Source: Algoriphagus mannitolivorans DSM 15301 (GTDB lineage: Bacteria > Bacteroidota > Bacteroidia > Cytophagales > Cyclobacteriaceae). Taken from it: 64,000 nt of DNA. Numbering within the stretch: position 1 is the first letter of the stretch; each line of letters starts with the position of its first letter. The position numbers and the translations under genes are program-made. Shown here in pieces: positions 18,829 to 27,469 of this stretch. The notes under the pieces are model-generated. The model saw nothing but the letters and a program-made list of their open reading frames with translations, was not told the DNA's origin and did not search any database. Location of the stretch: positions 423,081 through 487,080 of the forward strand of contig NZ_KE386902.1 of NCBI RefSeq assembly GCF_000429425.1. Direction: 5' to 3'.

Positions 18829-19687
18829 AATTGGTTTGAAATACTCTGACATAATCGACAATCATATGCTGAGGGTAGGTGCTGGTAGCATCCGGAGATC
18901 CCGGCCAATTTCCACCGACAGCAACATTGAAGATGAAAAAGAATGTTCTTCTAAATTCATCCAATTGTGCCGGCCTAGTGTCGATGACGTGATATTCTTT
19001 GTTGTCCACTAGCCATCGGATGGATTGCGCATCCCATACAATGGAAAATACATGAAATTCATCGGCGAAGGTTCCAGAAGATAGCTTATAGTTCCCTCCA
19101 TATTCTGCCCTCGACCCGTCATGTTCCCAGTGGACAGTTCCGTGAACAGTGTTTTCTCTTCCTTTTCCACCCACCATTTCCATGATGTCGATTTCACCGC
19201 AAGCAGGCCATCCGACGGTAGAAAAGTTAGAACCTAGCATCCAAAGTGCTGGCCAAATCCCTTGGCCTTTAGGCAGGACTGCTCTGATATCTACTCTTCC
19301 GTACCGGAATTGTCTTTTATCCTTGGTGATGATCCTTGAGGAAGTATATTCTCTTCCTCCGAATGATTCTTTCTTTGCTGTAATGACCAAGTGCCCGTCT
19401 TTAAAAGAGGTGTTATCAGGTCGATAATACTGAAGTTCATTATTCCCCCATCCGTCTTGTCCAGTTCCGGTTTCATGGGACCAGAACTCCGATTTCAGAG
19501 AAGTTCCCTCAAATTCATCCTCCCAAACTAAGGTCATCCCGGGATAGGATTTAGGGGAGGTGAAACCGGTGGAAGGGATAGTAATAGAAAGATTCCCTCC
19601 TGTACTTGGCTTATTTCCATCCTCAGAGACACAAGCAGCAATTCCTATGACTGGAAAAAGTAAAATCAGATTAATCCATTGTTTCAT
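18827..19687 (-). CDS. Glycoside hydrolase family 16 lipoprotein (probable laminarinase)
   Basis: GH16 enzymes cut beta-1,3/1,4-glucans, agars, carrageenans or porphyrans with retention. The 286-residue product has a lipoprotein signal (lipobox IAAC, Cys19), then the GH16 sandwich with the catalytic ExDxxE motif: Glu165 (nucleophile), Asp167 and Glu170 (acid/base) in GEIDIMEMVG. The unbroken form with the extra methionine, together with WPALWMLG upstream, is typical of the laminarinase/beta-1,3-glucanase subgroup. It is second in a minus-strand unit behind the tandem-repeat lipoprotein, and probably faces outward from the outer membrane. Confidence 0.92.
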   Translation of the reverse strand: MKQWINLILLFPVIGIAACVSEDGNKPSTGGNLSITIPSTGFTSPKSYPGMTLVWEDEFEGTSLKSEFWSHETGTGQDGWGNNELQYYRPDNTSFKDGHLVITAKKESFGGREYTSSRIITKDKRQFRYGRVDIRAVLPKGQGIWPALWMLGSNFSTVGWPACGEIDIMEMVGGKGRENTVHGTVHWEHDGSRAEYGGNYKLSSGTFADEFHVFSIVWDAQSIRWLVDNKEYHVIDTRPAQLDEFRRTFFFIFNVAVGGNWPGSPDATSTYPQHMIVDYVRVFQTN

Positions 19688-19703
19688 GATTATCAGGGTT
19701 ATT

Positions 19704-19728
19704 GCGTTGGGAGACGTGCTCCCAACGC
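19704..19728 (-). promoter_or_regulatory. Intercistronic hairpin between lipoprotein and GH16 genes
   Basis: A perfect 10-bp inverted repeat (19704-19713 and 19719-19728, 5-nt loop) lies in the 53-nt gap between the two genes. No T run follows on the minus strand, so it does not look like a terminator. An mRNA processing or stability element is more likely. Confidence 0.55.
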
Positions 19729-19740
19729 AAATTGAAAAAT

Positions 19741-21144
19741 TTATTCAGAGATAAGCTTAAATGTCCACCAAACTCCGGATCCAGCCTGAATTTGTAGGGT
19801 CATTTTCTTAATTCCATTGGATTCTGTTAAACTTGCCACTTGGTAAGTTACATCGTTTGGAACTGCTACATTAGGCAATTCACCAGCATTGACAGCCTTG
19901 GATAGGCCCACATGAGCACCTTGACCGATAAGTTTCAAGGTAGAACCAGTGTATTCATAATTAAAATTAGTTGCAGAGATATGAGGTGCTTTTGGTGTTC
20001 CGCAGCCATCAGCTCCTACGCCTTGCCAAGTTTCTAGCCAGGTTTGGTTGCCCATGTCGATGGAGAATTTGCCATCAGCAGCAAATGTGTAAGTGTCGTC
20101 AAAGAAACATGCTCTGGTCGCAACATCTGCAGTAGTATTGAACCACCACTCACGGCTGCCTGCAGTAGGTCCTACCGACAAAGCTCCCTCAACTGGCTCC
20201 ATCTTCCATTTGCCAACAATTGCAGATGCAGGAGATGCTCCGCCGGAAATCAATTTGAAATCCCACCAAACTCCATTTCCAGCCTGAATTCTAAGGGTCA
20301 TTTTTCTGGTATCACCTACCTTGGTTTGTTCTACTATGGTATAGGCAATTTGATCAGCAATAGCTGCTCCATTGGAGATCTCACCGGCATTATTCACCTT
20401 AGCTAATCCCACGTGTGCTCCCTTGCCGATCAAAGTCAAGGTAGTAGAGGTGTAGGTATAAGTGTAGCTTCCTTTTCCATCGAATGGTGACTTAGGTGCA
20501 CCGCAGCCATCGGCTGCCACACCTTGCCAAGTCTCTAGCCAAGTGGAATTACCCAAATCCATTTTGAAAGATCCATTCGTCTCAAAAGTGAAGGTGTCAT
20601 CGAAGAAACAAGCTCTTGCCGCTACATCTCCGGCCGAATTTTGCCACCACTCTGAACTTCCAGGCGCAGGGCCTACTTTCATGGCTCCAGCTACAGGCTC
20701 CATCTTCCATACCCCTGAAATGTCAAAAGCAGGCTTAGCAGACGCTACTTTGAAAGAAACATTATCAACGCTTTCATTTCCGTTGGTATCAGTCGCCTTG
20801 AGATCTAAGTTGTAGTCTCCTGGATCAAATCCTCCTTTGACTTCGATTTGAACAATCTGAAAATCTCCGGAAAGATCCTGACCACCGGAAGTGATTACCG
20901 TCGCACCTCTTTTGATGGAGTAAGAAAACTTTGAAAGAGTACTTATTCTTCCTTCATCTTTTCCGTCAGATAGAGTTACCTGAACTTTAAAATCTTGCTT
21001 TTCCACCAATCCACTTGTGATTGGACCTAGAGTGATCTTAGGCGGATCGTCATTAACTGGTATATCCGCAAATCCATTGTCGCAAGCCCAAATTAGGGCT
21101 AAAGAGCAGCACAAAACTGCAATTTTTGATAAAGCGTTTTTCAT
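19741..21144 (-). CDS. Surface lipoprotein with two tandem WWx-type repeats
   Basis: The 467-residue product has a lipoprotein signal (lipobox IWAC) and an Ig/PKD-like region (about 30-135: 'GFDPGDYNLDLKATDTNGN'). Two repeat units of about 150 residues follow, one starting 'WKMEPVAGAMKVGP', the other 'WKMEPVEGALSVGP'. Both keep the cores 'ACFFDDT(F/Y)TF', 'WLETWQGV.ADGCG.PK' and 'KGAHVGL/QGAHVGL', and each has a conserved cysteine pair. The fold is probably carbohydrate-binding, inferred from the GH16 neighbour rather than from a known family. The ATG at 21144 is preferred over 21192 because it begins the signal peptide. Located 53 nt upstream of GH16. Confidence 0.82.
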   Translation of the reverse strand: MKNALSKIAVLCCSLALIWACDNGFADIPVNDDPPKITLGPITSGLVEKQDFKVQVTLSDGKDEGRISTLSKFSYSIKRGATVITSGGQDLSGDFQIVQIEVKGGFDPGDYNLDLKATDTNGNESVDNVSFKVASAKPAFDISGVWKMEPVAGAMKVGPAPGSSEWWQNSAGDVAARACFFDDTFTFETNGSFKMDLGNSTWLETWQGVAADGCGAPKSPFDGKGSYTYTYTSTTLTLIGKGAHVGLAKVNNAGEISNGAAIADQIAYTIVEQTKVGDTRKMTLRIQAGNGVWWDFKLISGGASPASAIVGKWKMEPVEGALSVGPTAGSREWWFNTTADVATRACFFDDTYTFAADGKFSIDMGNQTWLETWQGVGADGCGTPKAPHISATNFNYEYTGSTLKLIGQGAHVGLSKAVNAGELPNVAVPNDVTYQVASLTESNGIKKMTLQIQAGSGVWWTFKLISE

Positions 21145-21341
21145 GGGTCTATTTTTTTGTTGGAAGATCTTTCCGTTTTTTCTTAATCCCAAAAAATCAC
21201 CTGCTACAACTATTCATCAGAATTAAAAATTCTATACATCAAAATTTCATCATTTGTATGAAAATCTGTTTATTTTGGCTCCAAAGGCTGATTTTCTGAA
21301 TTTTGTTTTTTCACAGGAAAATCACTTAAATTCATTTTCTG

Positions 21342-24251
21342 ATGAATATGAAAGTCCATATCAATAGTAGATTCGTGAGGGGGAGCGTTTGGCTGTTTCT
21401 TTGGGTTTTTCCTGTAATCCAGCTTTTTTCTCAAAATACTTCAGAGTTTCAGGGTCTTCCTTTTATTACTAACTATCCCGCCACAGTTTATGAAGCAGGG
21501 ATCCAAAATTGGGACATTACCCAGGATAATATGGGTAGGATTTTTATCGCCAATAATTTGGGTCTTTTAGAATACGATGGCAGGTCATGGCAGAGATATG
21601 GCCTGAATAATACCAAAGTTAGATCAGCTCTCTTTGGTCAGAATGGAAGGATCTATGTTGGAAGTCAGGGAGATTTTGGATTCTTGCAGGGAGACCCTTT
21701 GGGGGAATTGACTTATGTTTCCTTGGCAGATAGTCTGGATACTTCTTTGCGTGATTTTGATGAAACTTGGAAAGTCTTTGCTCAAGGTGACCAGGTTTAT
21801 TTCTGCACATTCAAGCGCGTTTATATCTTCGAAAAAAATGAATTACGTACAGTTGATTCCCCCAAACGCTTGGATATTTCCTTCCAAGTGGAAAATCAAA
21901 TCTATACCCAGATTCCCGGAGAAGGATTAAATAAGCTGACCGAAACCGGTTTTGAAGTGGTTCTGAACGGAGATTTTTTTGCGGATAAGCGAATTTCCAA
22001 CATTCTCGCGTATGATCGTAATCGATGGCTGATTTCCACATTTTCAAATGGCCTATTCTTGTATGACGGACAGATAAAGCCTTTTCCACTGAGTAGCTCT
22101 TTTTGGAAAAATGAATACCTCATCAATTATAGTACAAGGCTAAAAGACGGAGGGATTGCCCTTGGAACCCAAAATGCGGGCGTTTTTATTTTGGATCAAA
22201 ATGGTCAATTACGCTATCATCTGGACAAAGAATCCGGGTTGATGGATCTGACCATTCATTACATTTTTGAAGATGATCAGCAGGGGCTATGGTTGGCGAT
22301 GAATAATGGCCTTGCAAGAATTGATTTGGTTTCTCCATTTACCAGAATTGACGATCGATTAGGATTGACCGGTTCTGGATATGCGGCTTTGAAAAAAGGC
22401 AATACAATTTATTTGGGCACCAATAACGGACTGTTTTTATGGGAAAATGGTAATATAAGCATTGTAGAAGGGACAGAAGGGCAGGTTTATTCAGTGCAGG
22501 ATATCCGGGGAAAAGTGATTGTAGGTCACAACAACGGGGCAATGCTCATAGAGAATCGTAAGGCAATTCCTCTCCATTCTGCCCAAGGTGCCTGGATTTT
22601 TAAGCAGGTTCCTTCCTCTCCTAGTTTATTGATTCAAGGGACATATTCAGGTTTGAATCTTTTTGAATGGAGAAATGATAGACCTGTTTTCCTTCAAAAA
22701 ATTGAGGGGTTTGATGAATCCTCTAGAGTCATGGAATTTGAAGAAAATACCCTTTGGGTGGCTCATGGGTACAAAGGAGTGTATAGGATTAAATTTAGCG
22801 ATGACTTCAAAAAAGTCGAGGAAAGTGTCTTGTATAATAGCGCTCAGGGATTTCCAAACGATGAGCTGATCAATGTTTATAAAATTGCCAATCAGTTGAT
22901 CTTCACTGCAAACGGTGGTTTTTACAAATACGAAGCTGCCAAAGACCGATTTTTTCCATGGGATGAATTCAATGATCTTTTCGGATATGGCACACGGGTA
23001 GCAGATTTGGAAGGAGATGAATTAGGAAACATTTACTTCATTGAAGAAGATCGCTTGGGAGTGATTAAGTCCTTGGCGAATGGAAAAAAACAGATCAACT
23101 CTAAATCCTTCAATAAGATTAAAAGACTCTGGAATGATGATTTGGCCAATGTCATCGTACTGAATAATCAAAACATTTTGATAGGAGGAAAAGAAGGGTT
23201 CATTCATTATAACCCCCAAAAAGATCTCCCAAGAACTGAGCTCCCCAAAGTCTTTTTTAAAGAAATCACCAACCATGGAAAGGAATCCAAAGGCTTGTTT
23301 TTTGGACATAAGTCGCCCGACCAAGACCCTTCTATTAGTCTGGATCGGGACCTGACTTTTTCTCAGAATTCATTTTTGTTTGAGTTTTCATCCCCTCATT
23401 TCGAAAGCTCCGGAATGGTTCAATATCAGGTGATGTTGGAAAATTATGATGCCGAATGGAGTCCATGGACCACTGAAAGCCGAAAAGAGTACACCAACCT
23501 CCGGGAAGGCGATTATGTCTTTTGGGTCAAATCCAAGAATATCTTTGAAGAAGAATCTGAACCCATAGCTTTTTCCTTTACGATCAAGCCGCCAATCTAC
23601 CGATCGCTTGGGGCCTATGTAATCTACACGATCCTAATTGTTGCAGGATTATGGATGGGTTTCATGTTTTTGGATAAGAGATACAAAAAGAAAACCAAAG
23701 CCATCGAAATCGAAAAAAACCGGGCCTTGCAAAAGAAGGAAAGTGAGCTCGAGGACTTGACCCAAAGAACTGAGGAAGAAATCATCAAGTTGAAAAATTC
23801 AAAACTTGAGGCAGAGATAAACTTCAAAAATCAGGAATTGACTTCCTCTGCGATGCACTTGATCCAAAAAAACAAGCTGCTTCAAGACATCAAAAACTCC
23901 CTAAAAAATCTAAGCAGTGAAGAGAAAAACAAGCAGCTTAATTCTCAATTAAACAGGTTGGTCAAGTCCATTGACAAGGATTTGGAAGGAGGGGAAGAAT
24001 GGGCACTTTTTTCTCAAAACTTTGATCAGGTACATGGGAATTTTATCACTCGGCTCAAGGAGAGATATCCTGATCTCACTCCACAAGAGATAAAATTCAG
24101 TGCCTACATCAGGATGAATTTAAATACAAAGGAAATAGCAAACCTTCTCGGGATCTCTGTAAGAGGCGTTGAAATAGGAAGATATCGAGTCAGGAAAAAA
24201 CTTGGGCTAGAACGGCAGGAAAACCTTAGTGACTTCCTTCTGAGATTTTGA
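21342..24251 (+). CDS. Y_Y_Y-domain membrane sensor with LuxR-type DNA-binding domain
   Basis: A 969-residue one-protein sensor-regulator. After a signal/anchor (about 12-30) come periplasmic propeller repeats (about 40-680) like those of hybrid two-component systems and SusR-type regulators. A Y_Y_Y domain follows ('YQVMLENYDAEWSPWT', 'YTNLREGDYVFWVKSKN'), then one membrane helix (about 757-777, 'YVIYTILIVAGLWMGFMF'), a long cytoplasmic coiled coil (about 785-860), and a C-terminal LuxR/GerE helix-turn-helix (LTPQEIKFSAYIRMNLNTKE, NLLGISVRGVEIGRYRVRKK). There is no histidine kinase or receiver. It is divergent from the lipoprotein/GH16 pair and so probably senses a glycan fragment and controls them; this is inference. 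ATG at 21348 is an alternative start. Confidence 0.9.
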   Translation: MNMKVHINSRFVRGSVWLFLWVFPVIQLFSQNTSEFQGLPFITNYPATVYEAGIQNWDITQDNMGRIFIANNLGLLEYDGRSWQRYGLNNTKVRSALFGQNGRIYVGSQGDFGFLQGDPLGELTYVSLADSLDTSLRDFDETWKVFAQGDQVYFCTFKRVYIFEKNELRTVDSPKRLDISFQVENQIYTQIPGEGLNKLTETGFEVVLNGDFFADKRISNILAYDRNRWLISTFSNGLFLYDGQIKPFPLSSSFWKNEYLINYSTRLKDGGIALGTQNAGVFILDQNGQLRYHLDKESGLMDLTIHYIFEDDQQGLWLAMNNGLARIDLVSPFTRIDDRLGLTGSGYAALKKGNTIYLGTNNGLFLWENGNISIVEGTEGQVYSVQDIRGKVIVGHNNGAMLIENRKAIPLHSAQGAWIFKQVPSSPSLLIQGTYSGLNLFEWRNDRPVFLQKIEGFDESSRVMEFEENTLWVAHGYKGVYRIKFSDDFKKVEESVLYNSAQGFPNDELINVYKIANQLIFTANGGFYKYEAAKDRFFPWDEFNDLFGYGTRVADLEGDELGNIYFIEEDRLGVIKSLANGKKQINSKSFNKIKRLWNDDLANVIVLNNQNILIGGKEGFIHYNPQKDLPRTELPKVFFKEITNHGKESKGLFFGHKSPDQDPSISLDRDLTFSQNSFLFEFSSPHFESSGMVQYQVMLENYDAEWSPWTTESRKEYTNLREGDYVFWVKSKNIFEEESEPIAFSFTIKPPIYRSLGAYVIYTILIVAGLWMGFMFLDKRYKKKTKAIEIEKNRALQKKESELEDLTQRTEEEIIKLKNSKLEAEINFKNQELTSSAMHLIQKNKLLQDIKNSLKNLSSEEKNKQLNSQLNRLVKSIDKDLEGGEEWALFSQNFDQVHGNFITRLKERYPDLTPQEIKFSAYIRMNLNTKEIANLLGISVRGVEIGRYRVRKKLGLERQENLSDFLLRF

Positions 24252-24551
24252 TCTTGGCTATAGATTGTCTTAAGTGTATTTTTAAATTGGAAACGGCTTT
24301 GGGTTTGATTTTTAGTGAGTTGAAAAAATAATCTCCTTTATTACCGCTTTTTTTCCAGTAACTTGAGGATATGGTTTTAATGCCTGCTTAAGCGGTAGAT
24401 TGAAAAAATCTTCGTCTATGATAATTCGGGATCAAGAGAAATTTGGCGCCAAGGGCTACGGCCAAAATTCAGAAAAAATAATTTTTTTCAGAGAAATGGA
24501 AACCTTTTCTCATATTTGTGTGTATATACATTTAAATTACTTGTAGATAAA
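24252..24551 (+). promoter_or_regulatory. 300-bp gap with marR promoter region and palindromic operator candidate
   Basis: The first 200 bases show nothing recognisable. Near the end a CATATTTG (24511-24518; one mismatch to TAnnTTTG) is followed at once by the perfect palindrome TGTATATACA (24521-24530). The same palindrome with one change occurs before the yceI gene (25024-25033), so it may be the operator of the MarR protein encoded next. Confidence 0.5.
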
Positions 24552-25004
24552 ATGGGAAAGATAGAAGATGCCATCCAACAGAAGGAGTTTAAAGATCCTT
24601 ACAACAAGGTTGTGGTGAATTTATTGTATACCCATAGCTACATGGTGACTTCCCAAAATGGACTCATGAAGCCTTTCGGGATCTCTCCCGAGCAATACAA
24701 TGTGTTGAGAATCCTTAGGGGTCAGAATGGGGTACCTACTACAGTTTCTTCCATTCAGGAAAGGATGTTGAATAAAATGTCCAATGCCTCAAGGTTGGTG
24801 GAAAAACTGAAAATCAAGGGCCTTGTAGAGCGTACTGAGTGTCCTTCAGACAGGCGTCAGGTGGATATTGTCATCACAGAAAAAGGTCTGAAGATGCTGG
24901 GAGATTTGCAACTCCAAGTGGAGTCAGCCAATCGGGAAATGATTCATCTTTCGGAAGAAGAGGTTCACTTGCTGAATGATCTTTTGGATAAATTAAGAGG
25001 GTAA
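24552..25004 (+). CDS. MarR family transcriptional regulator
   Basis: The 150-residue product has the winged-helix core of MarR repressors: 'EQYNVLRILRGQ', recognition region 'MLNKMSNASRLVEKLKIKGL', and wing 'CPSDRRQVDIVITEKGLKML'. MarR proteins usually repress neighbouring stress or catabolic genes until a phenolic or oxidant ligand is bound. The frame is also open from a TTG at 24516, but the ATG at 24552 fits the family length and lies after the promoter/operator. Genes that follow (yceI, VOC dioxygenase, esterase) are its likely targets. Confidence 0.9.
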   Translation: MGKIEDAIQQKEFKDPYNKVVVNLLYTHSYMVTSQNGLMKPFGISPEQYNVLRILRGQNGVPTTVSSIQERMLNKMSNASRLVEKLKIKGLVERTECPSDRRQVDIVITEKGLKMLGDLQLQVESANREMIHLSEEEVHLLNDLLDKLRG

Positions 25005-25023
25005 AAAAATTTACCCAAATCAA

Positions 25024-25033
25024 TGTATAGACA
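25024..25033 (+). promoter_or_regulatory. Candidate MarR operator upstream of yceI
   Basis: TGTATAGACA, one base different from the perfect palindrome TGTATATACA found upstream of marR. A TAAATTTC (25056-25063; one mismatch to TAnnTTTG) lies downstream and could be the promoter's -7 box, which would put the operator in the promoter. Confidence 0.4.
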
Positions 25034-25083
25034 AATAATGTTAACACAGTATAAATAAATTTCTAAACCTAAACACAACAATT

Positions 25084-25632
25084 ATGAGTACTACAAAATG
25101 GACCATTGATCCCACACATTCAGAAGTATCGTTTAAAGTGAAGCACTTGGTGATTTCTACCGTGACAGGTTATTTCAGAAAGTTCGAGGGCATTGCAGAA
25201 TCTAGCAGTGAAGATTTTGACGGAGCTGCAGTTTCTTTCTCAGCGGATATTGACACCATCGATACCAATCAGTCAGACCGAGATGCCCATTTGAAATCAC
25301 CTGATTTCTTTGATGCAGCAAATCATCCTAAATTGACTTTTGATGGAAAAGTGGCCAAGTCCGGTGGAGACTATAAATTGGTCGGAGACTTGGAAATCCG
25401 TGGAACCAAAAAGCAAGTGGAACTCGATGTAGATTTTGGCGGAGTGGTTGCTGACCCTTATGGACAAACCAAGGCCGGATTTGAAATCGAAGGAAAGATT
25501 TCCAGAAAAGAATTTGGCCTTACCTGGTCTGCAGTGACCGAAGCTGGCAGCGTGGTGGTAAGTGACCAAGTAAGATTGCATCTCAGTGTGCAGCTCGTCA
25601 AGCAGCAAGTAGCAGAAGAAGCTACTGCCTAA
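25084..25632 (+). CDS. YceI family protein
   Basis: The 182-residue product is a YceI-type lipocalin-like barrel that binds polyisoprenoid or amphiphilic molecules. Family marks are the opening 'WTIDPTHSEVSFKVKHLVIS', 'DAHLKSPDFFDAANHPKLTF', 'LEIRGTKKQVELDVDF' and the closing 'GFEIEGKISRKEFGLTW'. There is no signal peptide, so it should be cytoplasmic, unlike E. coli YceI. In Bacteroidota, cytoplasmic YceI genes often follow a marR gene, as here. It has its own terminator before the VOC gene, so read-through would be needed for one long mRNA. Confidence 0.93.
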   Translation: MSTTKWTIDPTHSEVSFKVKHLVISTVTGYFRKFEGIAESSSEDFDGAAVSFSADIDTIDTNQSDRDAHLKSPDFFDAANHPKLTFDGKVAKSGGDYKLVGDLEIRGTKKQVELDVDFGGVVADPYGQTKAGFEIEGKISRKEFGLTWSAVTEAGSVVVSDQVRLHLSVQLVKQQVAEEATA

Positions 25633-25639
25633 ATTTTGA

Positions 25640-25665
25640 AAGCTGCCTTCGGGCAGCTTTTTTTT
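25640..25665 (+). terminator. Rho-independent terminator after yceI
   Basis: Perfect 8-bp stem (25640-25647 with 25652-25659), stable TTCG tetraloop and a T tract. It is 8 nt after the yceI stop and 22 nt before the next ATG, so it probably lowers expression of the downstream genes rather than ending the operon. Confidence 0.85.
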
Positions 25666-25686
25666 AACCCAAAAGAAAGGAAAATC

Positions 25687-26637
25687 ATGAAACCCCTTAT
25701 CACAGGAATTCACCATATCACGGCTATTGCCGGTGATCCCCAAAAAAATATTGACTTCTACACCGGAATTCTCGGCTTGAGATTGGTCAAGAAGACCATC
25801 AATTTTGATGCTCCGGATGTTTATCATTTCTATTTTGGAGATGAGCAAGGGAGTCCGGGTACCGTCTTCACCACCTTTCCTTTCAAAGGAGCAAGGAAAG
25901 GAACCAAAGGTACCGGGGAGTTGACTTATACCGCATTCTCGGTGTCTAAGGATTCTCTGTCTTTTTGGATTGAGCGATTGAAAAAATTTGGGGTGCTGGT
26001 TTCTGATGTCCAAACTCGCTTTGGAGATAAACTAATCCGTTTTGAGGATCACGACGGAATGGGAATCGAACTGGTCGCCAATGATTCGGATGATCGTGAA
26101 GGTTGGACTTATGGCCCTGTTCCCAAAGAACATTCTATTCGTGGATTTTATGGTGCGACACTCAACCTCAGATCCAAGGATGAGACGGAGAAGCTATTAC
26201 TGAATCACATGAATTACCGGTTTATTGGTCAGGAAGGGGAAAGGTATCGGTACGGGACAGAAGGAAAAGCAGGAGATATCGTGGATATCCTAGTCAATCC
26301 TGCTGGAAACCGAGGAATGCAAAGTGCTGGCACGGTCCATCACATCGCTTTCCGAACCGCCAATGAGGCTTCTCAGTTGGAAATCCAGCAGATTCTTATG
26401 GAGAATGGGTATATGGTGACCGAAGTTAAAGATAGAAACTACTTCAAGTCCATTTATTTCCGAGAACCAGGTGGAGTTTTGTTTGAAATTGCCACAGATG
26501 AACCTGGATTTGCGATTGACGAAGAAGAAGCTCATTTAGGTGAATTGCTCAAGTTGCCGGATTGGGCAGAAGCCAGTAGGAAGAGAATTGAATCCGCGCT
26601 GATTCCGGTAACTCTAAACCCAGAAAAGTATGTCTGA
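25687..26637 (+). CDS. VOC family ring-cleaving dioxygenase (MhqO-like)
   Basis: The 316-residue product carries two vicinal-oxygen-chelate modules: 'GIHHITAIAGDPQKNIDFYT' at the start and 'GTVHHIAFRTANEASQLEIQ' near residue 220. Metal-ligand candidates are His10 or His11 and the second-module histidines, with a late glutamate in 'YFREPGGVLFEIATD'. The pattern is that of the MhqO/LinE-like glyoxalase family, which handles hydroquinones in Bacillus. The ATG at 25687 is chosen because the upstream open frame would start inside the yceI terminator. It overlaps the next gene by 8 bp, so the two are translationally coupled. Confidence 0.88.
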   Translation: MKPLITGIHHITAIAGDPQKNIDFYTGILGLRLVKKTINFDAPDVYHFYFGDEQGSPGTVFTTFPFKGARKGTKGTGELTYTAFSVSKDSLSFWIERLKKFGVLVSDVQTRFGDKLIRFEDHDGMGIELVANDSDDREGWTYGPVPKEHSIRGFYGATLNLRSKDETEKLLLNHMNYRFIGQEGERYRYGTEGKAGDIVDILVNPAGNRGMQSAGTVHHIAFRTANEASQLEIQQILMENGYMVTEVKDRNYFKSIYFREPGGVLFEIATDEPGFAIDEEEAHLGELLKLPDWAEASRKRIESALIPVTLNPEKYV

Positions 26638-27241
26638 AATCAAACAAAAAGGTCTGCCATTGGGCGAAGCTGGTAAAGCCATAATCCTGATTCATGGGAG
26701 AGGGGCGACCGCTGACAGTATCTTAAGCCTTAGTTCGTACTTGAATTTGACCGATTATGCAATTTTGGCTCCTCAGGCGAACAGAAATTCTTGGTATCCG
26801 TTTGGGTTTATGTCTCCTGAAGAAAGCAACACAGTTGCGCTGCAAGAGTCCTTGGAATTGATCCAAAACGTGCTCTCTGAAATTCTTGAATCTGGAATTC
26901 CTGCCTCAAAAGTGGTGCTGATGGGCTTTTCCCAAGGGGCTTGTTTGAGTCTTGAATTTGCCGCCCGTCATGCCCAAAAGTGGGGAGGAGTGGTGGCATT
27001 TACTGGAGGTTTAATCGGGGAAAACTTGAAGCCGGAAAATTATTCCGGTGACTTTCAGGGGACTCCGATTTTTATCGGTAGCAGTGATCGGGATTTTCAC
27101 GTCCCGGCTTCCAGAATTAAGGAGTCTGCGAGTTTGCTGGAGCAAATGGGTGGAGAGGTGACAGTTAGGCTGTTTGATGATTCGGATCATACGATTAGGG
27201 CTGAAGAAATCAACTGGGTAAACCAAAATATATTCGTCTGA
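26630..27241 (+). CDS. Carboxylesterase/phospholipase-type hydrolase (MhqD-like)
   Basis: A 203-residue alpha/beta hydrolase of the YpfH/MhqD group. Nucleophile elbow GFSQGACLS is near residue 104, aspartate in 'GSSDRDFHVP', histidine in 'FDDSDHTIRAEE', and 'LIHGRGATADSIL' forms the oxyanion loop. In Bacillus subtilis the MarR-type MhqR controls mhqO (dioxygenase) and mhqD (esterase) against quinone stress. The same trio here, sharing an 8-bp overlap, supports an equivalent role, by analogy only. Confidence 0.88.
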   Translation: MSEIKQKGLPLGEAGKAIILIHGRGATADSILSLSSYLNLTDYAILAPQANRNSWYPFGFMSPEESNTVALQESLELIQNVLSEILESGIPASKVVLMGFSQGACLSLEFAARHAQKWGGVVAFTGGLIGENLKPENYSGDFQGTPIFIGSSDRDFHVPASRIKESASLLEQMGGEVTVRLFDDSDHTIRAEEINWVNQNIFV

Positions 27242-27307
27242 CCCAAAGGTGAGACTCCTCCATTTGGAGTATAAGACTTTTCTTGTAAGGTCTATTTAGT
27301 AAAAAGT

Positions 27308-27334
27308 CCCCGGCACTTGTCGGGGTATTTTTTT
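27308..27334 (+). terminator. Rho-independent terminator of the VOC-esterase unit
   Basis: Seven-pair stem (CCCCGGC with GTCGGGG, one wobble) and a T-rich tail. Confidence 0.82.
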
Positions 27335-27366
27335 GTCTTTTTTTGACTTGAGCAAAAAAAGAAGAA

Positions 27367-27397
27367 AAAATTATTTTATAAATCGCTGTAAATCAAT
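27367..27397 (+). repeat. Left direct repeat (31 bp) flanking the AAA+/DUF4143 gene
   Basis: This 31-bp AT-rich stretch recurs at 28700-28730 with only two mismatches, on the same strand and on the other side of the ATPase gene. Between it and the ATG lie further partial inverted repeats of the form ACTCA...TGAG (27421-27460). Confidence 0.72.
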
Positions 27398-27420
27398 AAA
27401 AAGAGGTTGTAATTTGGAAA

Positions 27421-27462
27421 TTACTCAACGTATTAAGTAAATTTACTCAGTATATTGAGAAA
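27421..27462 (+). promoter_or_regulatory. ACTCA/TGAG inverted repeats before the ATPase gene
   Basis: Two imperfect dyads (ACTCAACGTATTAAGTA and TTTACTCAGTATATTGAGAA) lie side by side just before the ATG at 27470. A cleaner version of the same motif is found after the gene (28753-28776). They could be binding sites for a protein that recognises ACTCA half-sites. Confidence 0.45.
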
Positions 27463-27469
27463 ATAGCTA

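Noticed and set aside
25636..25686. Longer N-terminus for the VOC dioxygenase
   Set aside because: It would be translated through the yceI terminator hairpin; the ATG at 25687 begins the family motif.
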